Below, one piece after another: positions 1 to 11,595 of a DNA stretch of 64,000 nucleotides. The stretch is from Rhipicephalus microplus (lineage: Eukaryota > Arthropoda > Arachnida > Ixodida > Ixodidae): contig NW_027464601.1 of the NCBI RefSeq assembly GCF_043290135.1, forward strand, positions 5,068,001 through 5,132,000. Reading direction: 5' to 3'. Position numbers and translations under genes: made by a program. A model generated the notes under the pieces. The model saw only the letters and a list, made by a program, of their open reading frames with translations. It was not told the DNA's origin and ran no database searches. Numbering within the stretch: position 1 is the stretch's first letter; every line of letters begins with the position of its first letter.

Positions 1-1438
1 TTGGAGTACCTCGCAGGCAAGACCACCAATTTTTCGAAGCAATTGAGCAAAGACTCATGTCGTTTTTTCTATAGAAAATACGTTCCTATAAAGCAGAATT
101 TTATGCCACCTCAATCTAATTATCTTGATTGCATTGTGACCAGAATCTCTCAAGGCTGTACTTGAGAAAGCGACGGCTGCGCATGTCGGACCTGAAAGAA
201 GCTTTCATTTTTTTATGCGTTCACCCCGTACTTTTTTTTTGCATAAGAGCCGTGCAAACGCGGAAATTTCCGTCATTCTGCGACTTCGTTCTTAACGCGA
301 CCTCGGCGCTACACTCTCTGCTTCTCACTGACCCTTGATCTAAATTTTATTATCCTGAAAAGAAAAGGATCGGGCAAAAACATTTCCCTGCAAAAGAGCA
401 GCAAGGCAAGATGAGTAACATTTCGTTGGCAATGATAGACAGAGTGAGCCAAGCTCTGAAAAACTATCCCGGGCCATCGCGGGGCAGGGGGCTCTGCTTT
501 TTATGAAGCAGTGCGGAGGCCCCCAGGCTGACCTCCTATCCTGCACTCTCCACCTATGATTCTTTCTGTGCTTTAAGCTTCCTAAAGTTAAAACTCTTGA
601 GACTGCTTGTCTTGCTCGCTCCGCTTGTCCTCGCTCGGCCAACGAGAGTTTTCGAACTATTGTGGTCACAAGCTGTTGTATCATAGCTTGTCTATTTCCA
701 AAGGATTTACTTTTTTTTCACGACAGATACAGCATCTTTAGCGCCGAGAGCCAAAAGCGAATTTGGTGGCTTTTCGGTCAGCGCGGCAGCGTAGAAGCTT
801 GTGCGTTTCTTTGCATTCATTGCCTCCGAGATGGTGTGCCAATAGGTTTCTGAGACCGCGAGCCAGCAAAAGTGTTTCGGGGTGGCGCCGTTGAAGGGTT
901 CCCGGTGGGCATGCATGGTTGGCATCCGTGAAAAATGTCCATTTTTTTGTGTAATTCAAATACCATATTTCGCTAATAAAACAAGCTTGTTTTCGCAACA
1001 ACTCCTTTTCTCTCGCACACGCCATCCACAACCCACAAAGATGTACTAAAATTGCGTAGTTGTCAAAAGCAAGCAAAAAATAAGCAATTGAGAAAATGCA
1101 ATATCGCGCCATGTATAAGATAAGGGCGACGTCGCTACCACTTGCGGTTGAAACTTGCATATATATATATATATATATACATATAGCTGTAGTCCTCTGC
1201 AATACGTTGACGGTGATGGTAGCAACGAGCCGCTAAATACTTGACACTTGGGCATCTGTGGAAATTTCGCTACAACTTTTTATATGTCGTGTAATACAGT
1301 CATGCCAATAGCCGGAGATGTTATCGTGTTCTACTAGTTTTGCATATCGATTGGTATTCATTTTCTATCCATGCTCACTTGAACTCGTCAAGATCATAAG
1401 TAGTATCACTGTTAGTCAGCAGCGATTGTTCATCGGTT
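1..1438. other. Unassigned AT-rich DNA
   Basis: No gene is supported. The open frames on both strands are under 160 codons, overlap each other and show no domain I recognise. A short (TA)n run sits at 1159-1179. The segment at about 580-660 is rich in CTCGCTCG-type words and looks repeat-derived, but I cannot name the family. Confidence 0.5.
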
Positions 1439-1440
1439 GC

Positions 1441-1835
1441 CTATCGATCAATATTATACGTCTGTCCAAGTTCGAATCAGCACAGCCGTCCCTGTAGCGA
1501 AACTTTGTATGAGTAATTCAACAGTTTCTGGTTATCAAACCCTATTGATGGCCGATTGACTCGCTATCAATCAAAATTACACATGCATCCAAGCTCAAGC
1601 ACGCATACGCACGACTTCCGCAGCATTTTTAAAGAAGTTTTTGGTTATTGATATGTTATCAATTAGACTCAGTGGGCTATCAATTGGCTACTGATCGGTA
1701 TCGAACGTGTATCCAAGATCAAGCGCGCATAGCCATGCTTTTTGTAGCATTTTGTTATTTATTAGGTATTATTCGGCAAATGGTACGTATTGACTGGCTA
1801 TATAGTATATTTGCTATCGACCAGCATAAATATGT
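1441..1835. repeat. Decayed ~124-bp tandem repeat, about 3 units
   Basis: Recurring anchors CTATCGATCA (1441), CTATCAATCA (1563), CTACTGATCG (1688) and CTATCGACCA (about 1813) are spaced 122-126 bases apart. Each is followed by a similar stretch with a TCCAAG(T/C/A)TC(A/G)A core, then a GTAGC/GCAGC-ATTTT region and a TTGGTTAT or TTATTTATT segment. The units are strongly diverged, so this looks like an old satellite remnant. No coding capacity is apparent. Confidence 0.6.
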
Positions 1836-3768
1836 TGCCTAAGCCTAATTCGGCTTGTGTAAGATTACCTTGGCGTAATAACTTGGCTTGATATACGGTC
1901 AAACTGTTGAGACTAACAAGGCATAAACAAGGGAAGGCAGAACACGAGTGAAATCGGTTTATCTTGGCATTCGTAGGCTATCAAAAGCTAAGGTCAGTTA
2001 TTTGGCGATACCGCATGGCCCAACAAAAACATTATGTCATTGCCAGTAACTTCTTCGGGAAGTTCAGTTTGTAACGGTCGAGCCTTTTCACTTGGTTTTG
2101 TGGTCTTTGCAAAAATTAACAAAATATTGAAGCCTGCTCAAGGAGTCATGAATTTTTTAAAGCAGTGCTAAAGCTTATGCAGGCAGTGAACGTTAGGCAA
2201 TATTAGTTATTCTTAAAAGCAGTTTACCTGAAGAAGTGTGTGGCAAGTTTACCTGTCGGCGTTCGATGTGGCACCACGCAAAGCAATCAAAGTGATGATG
2301 ATGATACGGTTTGCGTTTATCGACAACTTGCGGCTAATATATGTATTGCTTGCGGATATACTATAGGTAGTTTCTAAAACGTAAAACAAAAGAATGAAAT
2401 AAATGTCCAGAATAAAAGACCGGAATCTCTTATTACATAAATTCAGATGGTGTGACAGGAGTAGTATGTCCTCTTTGTTTTTCTCTGTGCTATCAAGACT
2501 CTGCGAATGCTAGCCATGGACAGTAATAAATGTTCGAGTGTTAAGTGCTGACAACTATAATAAGTGGAGGGCTCGCAAAGCTTGGACGGTCTAGTGTTTT
2601 TTAACGTAAAACTAAATAAAAATACACAGAGTGTGGGCTCTGCTTTTCATCAAATTGTGGTCGGTACGGCCGACATTTGATCCTGCAACCTCTGGATCAT
2701 CAGTAAACACAAACACAATTAGAGAACTTTGGCGGATGGCTACGCATGCACTGAGCCAAATTTATTAGAAAAATAAAGATAATTTTATTTGTTAAATGGC
2801 ACAGTGCATCTCGGATTCAATGGGTACGTCTTGAAGCCAATCTCCTCATTCGACTAAAAGCGCTCGAAGCTGTTGACTCAGATAGTTTTTCACGAAGCCC
2901 ACAAGACAATAGGTGTTTACGCTTTTTAAGAAAATGTCGTGAGGGCATGGCCTATAGCCCTGTAGTGTGCGCTCCTTTCCATCACTGTTTTTGTTTTCAC
3001 GCTGCTTCTACTCATTTGTTGCAAGGAACAGAGTGCCGCGTGCTTTCCCCTCCTAACATAATTTTTCAGTACCTCTTCAATTGGAGGCATTGCAAGTAGC
3101 TAAACTTCCTTTAAGAAGCCATTAAGGCTTCTTAATCTGGGGGCAATCGTACATCGTAAAACGTAGTGCGTTTTACCCACAGACAGTGAGTAAATTCTAC
3201 AAAGTATATGTTCCACTCCTCCCTCCACTCCCACTACTCATTCATCGCACAATTCATCCCTGTGACCTATTACGGAAGACCCGGACATTCTATTTGGTTG
3301 ACACATTTGATCCAAACCCATTTCACACCACCAGCTTCATTGTGTCGTCATTACCTGCCATATGAATCTGGCTGAGGTTTTCGTCATGCCTGTGAGACTG
3401 CAGGCCAAGCGGCGATGTCGTTTGATGACGCATCGTGTGACTTTATGAAGATGCGATGATGATATCGTAATGACGCAAAATTAGCTGATATTTTATGCCT
3501 GGTGACTGAATTCTGACGTCTTGCATCATTTGAGTAGACAAAAGCGGCGGAGGTTTTCGCTTTCACTTTCAAATTGCGCACAGGGGACAGCTATAGAAAA
3601 TTTTTCGCAACAGAGCATTGGCACTACCATAATATTTAATCACGTCATTGTAACTGGCCTTCCCCCAGCCAGTAGCCCGAGCCAACTCATTGAGCCAGTG
3701 ACCATGGACATACCACACAACACAAGCTGGAAGCAAACATGGCAGCACCCATGCGGGCGCCCCGTCCA
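1836..3768. other. Unassigned intergenic DNA
   Basis: About 1.9 kb of AT-rich sequence with no recognisable coding region, RNA gene or repeat boundary. Open frames here are short and lack family resemblance. Confidence 0.5.
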
Positions 3769-3769
3769 C

Positions 3770-4440
3770 TTTATTTATTTTATTTATTTATTTTCAATAC
3801 TGCCAGTCTCATTCCGAGACCATAGCAGGTGGGCGTACAGATTGTACATGCAGGTGGTACATTAACAGAAATGTAGTGAAATGACAGTCATCACAAAGTA
3901 CAAGCGCGAAAAATATACAAATTGTTTACATCTGCAAAGACAAAGAAACCATCACCAAAAAGAACACAAATTTTGCATGAAGTGCAGTGGTACACAGGCA
4001 AACAAATAGCTAACTTCCAAACACTCCAGTTGACACTTGTACACTCCACTAATACGCTTTCACTGGTGGCGCAATGCTTCTGGTAATGCGAGTATTGCCG
4101 CATTAAGAGAACATGTTTTCTAATTTTAGTGCAAAGTCGGATACCGATTTCGCACTAGTTATGGAGGAATCCAAACAGTTCCATTCCCTTATGGCAAGTG
4201 GAAAAAAAGGAGTGTTTGAACGTGTCATTGCGGTAAGAGTACTCCTTCAGTGTGTATGAATGTTTGTGCCTAATAACGCGGGAGTCTGACGGACGGATGT
4301 ACAATGATGGGTCAATTTTATAATGGTTGTGAAGTAGCTGAAAAAGAAATTTAAGGCGCGCTTCGAACCAAACTCGCGTTTACTATACAGCCACTGTCTT
4401 CAAAGCAATAAATAATTGTGAAATCGGCTATCGCTTAGTC
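3770..4440 (-). mobile_element. CR1-like non-LTR retrotransposon, 3' end of ORF2 plus tail
   Basis: On the minus strand, a frame ending at the stop at 4103-4105 carries a motif of the form PLAIREWNCLDSSI, typical of the last residues of CR1/L2-type reverse transcriptase ORFs in arthropods. Just upstream lies an NDTFKHSFF-like stretch, and a one-base expansion of a T run separates the two frames. After the stop come about 330 bases of 3' UTR ending in an AAAT-type simple repeat (ATTT on the plus strand, about 3770-3796), as expected for a LINE 3' tail. The element is heavily 5' truncated, so the polymerase core is absent. The CR1/L2 clade call rests on the C-terminal motif only. Confidence 0.7.
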
Positions 4441-5960
4441 TCATCTCACCCTGGAGGAAAATATTAAAGTAGCTTCTGTCTTCATTACTGAGATTAGGTG
4501 TTTTTATTCAGCCATGCTTGCACAGCCTTCTCTGCGAAAATTTCAGAATAATCTTCGACACTGCAAATATCAATGAAAGCATTGTTCTTGCGCTTCGGAA
4601 AGTATATATAAAGCAAACAAATGCGTAGGGCACGAACTCACGTTCCACGAGGCACATGACGACAATGTGATATGGTCTAGGATAAAAGATATTGCATCTA
4701 AAGGTGCCGCCGAGTTGACATTTCGAGCGCTGCCACTTGCTCGCTTTTAATTGTGCCCGTGCACACGTTACGGGAACGTTGAGCAGATGGCACGACGATG
4801 ATGAAGACATACTGAGCAGCACTGCACAGGCCACCGTCCGGCGACGCCAACGTTGTGATGGCGCCATCTAGTTTGGATTAAGCTAACGAGCTTTCAAAAG
4901 TCATCTGTAGATTTTTAAAACTTGTGGCTTTTTCTTCTGATTCAGTAGTTAGCAGCTTTCATGATGCGCAGAGCAGTATTGAGCAGCACAATAACTTTGT
5001 TATTATGGGCCTAGCCGGTCTACGAAAGGAAGATAGTAATGCGGAATTTTTAGCTGCGCATTGTTTCAATCACTCTTGCAATTTTGTAAGCAATAAAGGT
5101 ATTGTCGAACAGACACAATTCCTTTGTGATATTTTCAAGTGGCGAAGCTCCTTAGGCATGGCTGGTGAGTCCGTCGTTGTCGTAGTGCGTAATTGTTAGC
5201 ACATACCTACATACCAGTGGCACATACCCACCCTCGGGCACATATCAGCATGTCCAAAAGTTACAAAAAACGTAGCACGGCGTAGCAATCACGCTCTCGG
5301 TGTTAACAAAGCGCTGACAGCAGAAATGTGATACATACTTTCGTCAAGTCGCTGGATTATCTGCTGGTTGGCAATACTTATATATGATGAATATATTATG
5401 AAAAAAAAAGCGAGATGGCAGTACTTGAAGATGGCGGTGCTTGAAGGGGCGGCATTAGCTGAAGCGTACCCGAGACGTGCTGAGGAGAAGCTTTGCGTCG
5501 TAGGCACTATTCGCATGATCGAACGTACATGCTCACTGAAGTATTACGTGCCTCTTCAGAAAACTTCCAGGAAACTTAGGTGTGTTTTCAATACACCCGC
5601 ATGCGCGTACTGCAGGTCAGCGTGGAAGGCTGAACACATATTAGCGTGAACATTTCGAGGTATGGCCGAAAACTGCTTGCGGCCGTCAAACAGGTGTTTC
5701 CTGAAATATGGGAGGTCATCACGTCTCTCTAATGGTGCAATACTGGAGAGCTGAAGTCGATTGGCTCAAAGCGAAACGGGCAGGAACGAAGCCAGAAACT
5801 TTTTTTTTTCTGGTGTGAGAGGTGGCACACGCATAAGCGTTTCTGTGTGACGTCACAATTGGTGGTAGTTTAAGCAGATGGTGCACATGTATATGAAGTC
5901 GTGAGATTCCCCCTCTCCACTTGCGTATGCTTCTTTAGAAAGTAGGTAAAATTACTGCAA
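4441..5960. other. Intergenic DNA with repeat remnants and one unrecognised ORF
   Basis: A 119-codon minus-strand frame (4508-4867) starts MAPSQRWRRR and has a serine-rich hydrophobic N-terminus. I recognise no family, and it may be part of an interspersed repeat. From about 5140 to 5420 the sequence (GAAGCTCCTTAG..., paired GGCACATACC words, and a TATATGATGAATATATTATG stretch) resembles parts of 50.04-51.26 kb in this window, so it is a fragment of the same repeats. No host gene is supported. Confidence 0.5.
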
Positions 5961-5965
5961 AAATA

Positions 5966-6187
5966 ATTGATTCCCTCAACCGCTATATGATTACGAGAGA
6001 TGCTGTAGTGGAGGGATCCAGAAACTTAGACCACGTGGGGTTCTTTACCGTGCACCGAAATCTGAACACATGGGCTTACAGCATTTTTACTTCCATCGAA
6101 AATGCAGCCGCTGCCGCAGGGATTTCATCCCGAGACCTGCTTGTTAGCAGCCGAGTACCTTAGCCACTAGACCACGGCGCCGGGGCA
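5966..6187 (-). mobile_element. Ruka-type tRNA-derived SINE, near full length
   Basis: Read on the minus strand, the element starts at about 6187 with a tRNA-like head: GGCGCCGTGGTCTAGTGGCT carries the A box, and a degenerate B box (GGGATGAAATCC) lies near 6125. It continues into the body with the words GAAAATGCTG, CCCATGTGTTCAGATTTCGG and CCACGTGG, and ends near 5966 next to an AATCAATT tail. Length is about 222 bases. The order of blocks matches the SINE family known from hard ticks as Ruka (recognised from memory). It is more diverged than the copy at the right edge of the window. Confidence 0.85.
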
Positions 6188-7924
6188 GTACTGTAAGGAG
6201 TACTCTAAATACAGTAAACTATAGGTACAGTGACCGTTTGGACCAACGCCCTCTCGCCACACCATTGAATTGACTTTTCTTCGTAAACACAATATTGCAA
6301 TTACCCACCCGATTGAAGAATATATCGTTAATCGTTAATCTTTGTTAAGTGTAGATGGCATAGTCCTCATCGGGGCGAAGGGCGTTTGACAGGTAAATGA
6401 GCATTCCGCTTACAAAGTGGAATGAGAGGTATACGCAGCATGTTGTTGTACATTCATGCTTACATTTTGGATGTACTCACATTGCTGAGCGAATTTTTTA
6501 CTGTCAGGTTCTGTGACTTTATGCCAATGGTAATGATTTTTATATTTATATATGTCAAGCCACCCTGACGCAGTGGTAGCTTTTAGTGAGCAAAGTGTGC
6601 ACCTAAGCATGCTTGCAATACGCAATACGTAAATTGTTTGTAAGACATGCTGCTTGATGGCAACGCCATTTTGCACACGTTATTTTTCGGACAGACCTTC
6701 AGTTGCACTGTGACAATTGGTAGCAATGAAGTACTACAATCCTACAGGTTTCATCGTGCAATCTGCGAGGGCAAAGTAATCAATGATGAGAATTGTTTAC
6801 TTGGTCTTAATCGAAAGTGCACGTGCGACTGGGGTGTTCCTACTCACATAAAACTTGTTCACTGCGCTAATGCGCTAAAATACCTAAATACGCGCAAAAA
6901 ACGCGGCATGTTCTCGTTTTTCTTTAATAGCTCTCTTCACTCGGCTCCCTGAAACGATACCTTTGCAGTAAGCTGTCTTCCGTTGCTTGCAAGCGTGCAG
7001 CCAACTTTTCTCTTTGCCAGAACAGATTCAGAATTGTACAAAATATTTCAACACGCAGCATACGTGCATTTATGTTTTCAGCACTTACACTTGAGTGTAC
7101 AAGAGCAGCCTCGAAGCACACAAATTCTTCAGTGATCGGTGGACCAGGGATAAATGAGTGAACTCCGGAGTTGGTCAGAGCATAGTGCACAATAATTCAT
7201 TTCTCAGAATGCCTGAGCTCCGACGAGAACTGCTTGCGCATGCAACACCAGCTTAGATACCCCATACTCTCCCCCGTTCATACCTGTTGGTTCAGGCATT
7301 CCAATGCGAGTCGCTATAATTTATTTACAGCCATCGCTTCCTTCGCGTTTATTCACGTTTATGGTATTTCATCACAACGCACAGAAGCAGCAGCCTTCCG
7401 TATCGACGCAATCACAAACGTAAGACATCTCGCGCGCAAAGTCGAACGCGACCTAATGCACGTGAAGGGAACAGGAGTAAATGGATACCCGCGAGTCTTT
7501 CCGCCAGGCGAGAAACGAGCGCTAGTGTTCAAGGCGTAACTTTACCAGCCGACATGTATCGTCGCTAAAGTTCCCAATATTCGCATTCAGGGTCACTGGC
7601 TGTACATTGCTTAGCTCGTCGCTTCCTAGCAGTTCGAAGTCACCCCTTTAAAATATGCTGTCTACACGTATATCTTGGAAGTTCGTGTTCTGGGTCAATC
7701 AGCGCCCTTCTATGAGAATCAATGGTCGCGCCAAAACGTCGTACGGCATAACGCTTGATGATTATTTTCCGAAAAGCGACGCTGCTCCCCGTGCAAACTT
7801 GACAACTTCCAAAAATGAGAATTCCGCTTGTCACAGGCAGACGGCTTCATCGAAATAACCTGCTAGTGACTGGCGTGGAAGAGCACTTTAGGCTTTCAGT
7901 ATTTCTGGCGTTTTATAAACTATT
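6188..7924. other. Unassigned intergenic DNA
   Basis: About 1.7 kb with several 60-100 codon open frames on both strands, for example 6647-6952 and 7234-7539 on plus. None has a domain, signal peptide or repeat I recognise. No RNA gene or clear mobile element boundary is seen. Confidence 0.45.
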
Positions 7925-8316
7925 TATTAGACCACGTCAATGAGCGCTTTAAAATGCATTGGCTCACCTTGAAGATACTTTCTTTGCTTCTGCCACAGAA
8001 CATTCCCGAATGTGCCCCTCTTGTTACGGCCGAGAAGTTTACTGCGTGCATACCAAAACATTCTCTGAACTTCTTCATTCCAAGGGAAGTTAGCAGTATA
8101 GGCTGCGAATTGTAAGCGAAAGAAGGGAGAAATGCTGGGCATGCCTGCGATGCAAGTGGTCATTCATTGCCCAGGGGTATTCTTCCCAAACGTGCATCAT
8201 CTTCTAAAGATTCCGGCAACTCTGCCAGTGAGCACAGCTGAAGAAGAAAGCTTCTTTTCATCGCTGAGACGCCTAAAGTTGCACCTGAGAAGTGTGGCAA
8301 TTTGAGCAAGTCGGTA
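7925..8316 (+). pseudogene. hAT-family transposase C-terminal fragment
   Basis: In one plus-strand frame (about 8108-8316) the translation reads FFPNVHHLLKIPATLPVSTA followed by a run of the form FFSSLRRLKLHLRS. This is the hallmark of the C-terminal dimerisation domain of hAT transposases (usual pattern FPNhxxLLxIhATLPVSTAxxERxFSxLRxLKTYLRS). The canonical ER before FFS is ES here. The upstream 180 bases contain a weaker, frameshifted match to the preceding region. The frame stops shortly after RSVAI, before the usual conclusion of the domain. No zinc finger, catalytic core or terminal inverted repeats were found, so this is a dead 3' fragment. Confidence 0.75.
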
Positions 8317-8324
8317 TGACATAA

Positions 8325-8446
8325 CGATAGTTATAGCGTGAGAACAGAACGACGACAAAGAGACAAGAAAGAGACGAAGCTAGAACGTAGCGCTTGTGTC
8401 CTTCTTGTCTCTTTGTCGTCGTTCTGTTCTCGCGCTGCAACTATCG
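8325..8446. repeat. 45-bp near-perfect inverted repeat with 32-base spacer
   Basis: Arms 8325-8369 and 8402-8446 match at 42 of 45 positions (my count). The arms carry GAACAGAACGACGACAAAGA / TCTTTGTCGTCGTTCTGTTC. The spacer contains GCGCTTGTGTCC. Similar words recur, as I recall, near the ends of Penelope-like elements in ticks, but no coding part adjoins this copy. Confidence 0.8.
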
Positions 8447-8595
8447 TCTTGTGTCTGAGAACTACAACAACACATGAAAGATTGCGTGGCATCGCTCTCT
8501 GTGCATCCACCGTGCAATAAAAGTCCATTCGGAAGACATTCTCTCTGTTCTTTAACGGGAACGTAGTCGACTTGAGCTGAATGTGTGTGTAGTTG
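8447..8595. other. Spacer between inverted repeat and gypsy LTR
   Basis: Short unassigned sequence with an AATAAA at 8516-8521, which could be a polyadenylation signal on the plus strand. There is no adjoining coding sequence to go with it. Confidence 0.3.
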
Positions 8596-8759
8596 TGTTA
8601 CGAATAACTTATTTATTGAATTATATGCGATGCATCGAGCTCAGCAAACAAGATTGCGCCAGTTCATCAACAGCCAGCAATCGACGTTGTCTTTCTCTTT
8701 CATGCAGCAAAGCAGCGGTGGCTGTTCTGTATCATAACCCCCCAGCGCTAGAAGCTCCA
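8596..8759 (-). repeat. Gypsy element 1, 3' LTR
   Basis: On the minus strand it starts TGGAGCTT and ends TAACA (TG...CA ends). It aligns along its length with 12736-12899, sharing TTATATGCGATGCA, TTCATCAAC and TCTTTCTCTTTCATGCAGCA (plus-strand orientation). Short for a gypsy LTR. Confidence 0.85.
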
Positions 8760-8773
8760 TCTCGGTGCTTGAG

Positions 8774-9134
8774 CTACTCGCATGCGGTAGAAGGAGGGTG
8801 ATAAGGCTTGAGTCGAGCTATGTGAACGATGTCGCTCGAAGCTGACGATGATGACGTTGGATCGGCTGAAACGATCTCATATGTAACGTCAGTCACCTGG
8901 CGAACGACGCGGTATGGTCCAGTGTAGCGTGACAGCAGTTTTTTAGAAAGACCTGGACGCCTAGTGGGGGAGCAGAGAAGGACAAGAGAACCCAGTAAAA
9001 GTGCACACTTCGATGATGGAAATCCTTGTGCTGTCTTTGGTCCACCTGTGAGGCCTGCAGACGGCTGCGGGCGAGTTGCCGTGCACGGTCGCTCGCGCGA
9101 TGGCTTTGCCGGCATATTCAGTGACCGAGGGCAG
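8774..9134 (-). pseudogene. Gypsy element 1 integrase C-terminal remnant
   Basis: The last part of a minus-strand frame reads SKKLLSRYTGPYRVVRQVTD, followed about 30 residues later by IVHIARLKPYHPP. This is the GPY/F module of Ty3/gypsy integrases, which contributes to DNA binding and target choice. Just before it, other frames preserve the linker helix region (AIARAT...ARSRLQASQ-like). The N-terminal HHCC zinc finger and the DDE catalytic core are absent: the sequence passes directly into a palindrome at 9135-9178. Integration activity is impossible. Confidence 0.85.
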
Positions 9135-9178
9135 GAAGGTGTCAAACGGGAGGGCGGGTCCTCCCGTTTGACACCTTC
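9135..9178. repeat. 19-bp perfect palindrome with 6-base loop at an internal deletion point
   Basis: Arms 9135-9153 and 9160-9178 (GAAGGTGTCAAACGGGAGG and its exact complement) surround GCGGGT. It lies where the integrase core should be, between the RNase H tether and the integrase C-terminal module. Confidence 0.9.
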
Positions 9179-10886
9179 GTCGTGAGGCATTGACTCAAGC
9201 TTGTGATTGTTCGCTGGGAAGCATCTCGGCGTTGTTCGTGGCCAAGGTTGAGTAGCTGCGTCACAGGCAGAAGGTCTGGAAAGGTTTGAGTATGGGCAGC
9301 TTCTTCCACAGGGTGGCGTGATAAACGGTCCGCATCTTGATGCAACTGCCCTGTTTTGTAGGTTACGGCGAACGTGTATTCTTGTAAACGTAAAGGCCAA
9401 CGAGCCAAGCGTCCTGTTGGATCCTTGAGTGAGGCCAGCCAGCAGAGCACGTAGTGATCGGTGACTACTCGGTGTGGACGCCCCTCTAAATATGGGCAAA
9501 ACTTGGCAACTGCCCACAGAAGAGCGAGACTTCACGCTCCGTGATTGAATAGTTTCGCTGGGCAGTAGATAGCAGTCGGCTTGCATACGCTATAACACGG
9601 TCACGTTGTTGTTGGTGTTGTAATAGAATTGCTCCTATGCCATGCCCACCAGCGTCATTGCGAACCTTCGTTGAAGCTGATGGATCGAAATGAGCCAAAA
9701 TTGGTGGTGTTGTAACGAGGGTCATAAGCGGCGAAAAAAGCTTAATCAGCGCCCCAGAAAAACGGGGCGTCTTACTTCAGGAGATTTGTGAGTGAACGTG
9801 CAATGATCGCGAAGTCCCTAAGAAAGCGTCGGAAATAGGAGCACAAGCCAACAAAACTGTGAACATCCTTTGTGGACATCGGAACAGGAAAGTTCGTGAT
9901 GGCGAAATTTTCTCGGGATCCGGGCGAACTCCTGCGGCATCGACAAGATGGCCAATTACGGTTATTTGACGACGAAGAGTTTGAAGAGTTCGAAGAGTTC
10001 AACTGAAGTCCAGCTTAACGAAACACTTTGATGAGAACACGATGAGAATGGCTGATAAACGATCGAGATGGGAGTCGAATGTGGGCGAGAAAACGATAAC
10101 GTCATCTAAATAACGTAAGCAGGTTGACCATTTAAACCCTTGGAGCAACGTGTCTATCATTCTTTCGAATATGGCTGGCGCATTACAGAGACCGAGGCAC
10201 ACAACTTTGAAGTGATAAACACCATCAGGAGTGACTAATGCGATCTTCTCACGGTCTATCTCGTCTACAGTGATTTGCCAATAGCCAGATCGAAGCTCAA
10301 AAGTGGAAAAATACGTGGAACCGTATAGGCAATCTTAGGCATCGTCGATTCCTAGCAATGGGTAAACATCTTTCTTTGTAATTTTGTGGAGATGTCAATA
10401 ATCGACACAAAAGCGCCATGTTCCAGCCTTCTTTCTGATCAGGATGACAGGAGAAGCCTAGTGGCAACACGAAGGCTCTATTATGTCTTTTGCAAGCATC
10501 TTTTCGACTTCCTGTTGTATGATTGTACGCTCGGATGCGGAAACATGATATGAACGTCGGTGAAAGGAACTCGCGTCACCAGTATTCATGCGATGAGTAA
10601 CAACACTCGTTCGGCTTAGGGCCGTGCTGGCGAAGTCGGAATTGTCACTATAGTAATCCATGACGTGACGGAGGGCTTCCGCTTGATCAGGAGCAAGTTT
10701 TGATGGTACCATGCGGTCAACGTTGACGCCCGATGAATGTGACAGAATTGGCTCATGATCTGAGGTGCAGCAATCATCCACTCTGAAGGGCTCACCGTAT
10801 TGTCTTGTAGGGCAGTAATTTCGACCAGATAGATACCTTAAAAAAGAATTTGGGCAGTGAGGGCAAAATTGACAATATGAAGGCAT
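9179..10886 (-). pseudogene. Gypsy element 1 reverse transcriptase - RNase H
   Basis: The minus strand carries, in order: the pre-RT segment RTSVVTHRMNTGD and EVEKMLAKDIIEPS (10458-10886); the RT core with WRFCVDY, a degenerate SGYWQI and a C/G-LCNAPAIFERM box; YLDD, the catalytic aspartate pair, at 10101-10112; the thumb region FVGLCSYFRRFLRDFA (about 9840); RNase H with RNDAGGHGIGA (TDASG type, Asp kept); and the tether RWPLRLQEYTFAVTYKTGQL...HQDADRLSRHP (about 9300-9400). Frames change several times and a few residues between thumb and RNase H are lost near 9730-9770. The enzyme would copy element RNA into cDNA and remove the RNA template; this copy is inactive. Confidence 0.9.
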
Positions 10887-11065
10887 GTGCGGTTTTCAAC
10901 AATTGTCAAAATCGTGTGTGGAACAGCGTCGCCATGCGTAAACATCATGGAATGAATTGCTGCCACTATGCAATCGCCGTCAGGTACAGGTAGCGTGGAG
11001 AAGAGGTCGATGTCTGTAAAACAGTTAGGTGGAAGGCGTACGAAATCAATTCAGCAAAGACGGCT

Positions 11066-11395
11066 TTAGGGTGGGTTGGTCGAATAGAAAAGTCGAGGCA
11101 CCTCAAGATCAATACAGCCGGATAAACAATTTATAAGGGCCGAGTGAGTGGTCAGAGAATCCATACCTAGCATTAGATCATGAGGGCCATGTTCTATAAC
11201 GGCGAAAAGAACAGCAGTGCTTTTATCGGCAATAGTCACACGGGCAGAGCGCATGCCAATAATGGTGGCAGCTCCCCCATCGGCGGGTGTGACAACTTTC
11301 TTTAGGCGGCTACGAAGAGCAGCACTCATTATGGACACATGAGCACCGGTATCGATCAACGCGCGCACAGGTACATTGTCTAAAGTAACGTCCAA
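11066..11395 (-). pseudogene. Gypsy element 1 aspartic protease
   Basis: A 109-residue minus-strand frame with ALIDTGAHVSIM, the catalytic DTGA loop of retropepsins, followed by HDLMLGMDSL, the second conserved hydrophobic-G segment. Length matches a retroelement protease. The role would be Gag-Pol processing. The frame is intact across the domain but is disconnected from gag and RT by stops. Confidence 0.85.
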
Positions 11396-11595
11396 AAGAT
11401 TCTGGGGGGTCGGTTATGTTACAAGAGGATTTTCTTGCAGAGATCGTCGTCAATGCAACTCCACCTCCAGAAGCTGCACCGCCTAGTTTTCCGGTCAGGG
11501 GCGCTTCGAATAGGTCGGAGAGGCAGGACGGCGTTGTGGGGGCGAGTGAGATTGACGGCGAGCAGAAGATGGTGAGCGGGGGCAGCGAGGTCTCA

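Noticed and set aside
4508..4867. 119-codon ORF starting MAPSQRWRRR as a real gene
   Set aside because: No recognised domain or gene context; likely within repeat-derived DNA, so it is only mentioned in the spacer entry.
8774..9586. A 270-codon minus-strand ORF as a single novel protein
   Set aside because: Only the last 60-70 residues (integrase GPY module) are in the coding frame of the gypsy element; the rest is out-of-frame reading of RNase H and linker regions plus a palindrome.
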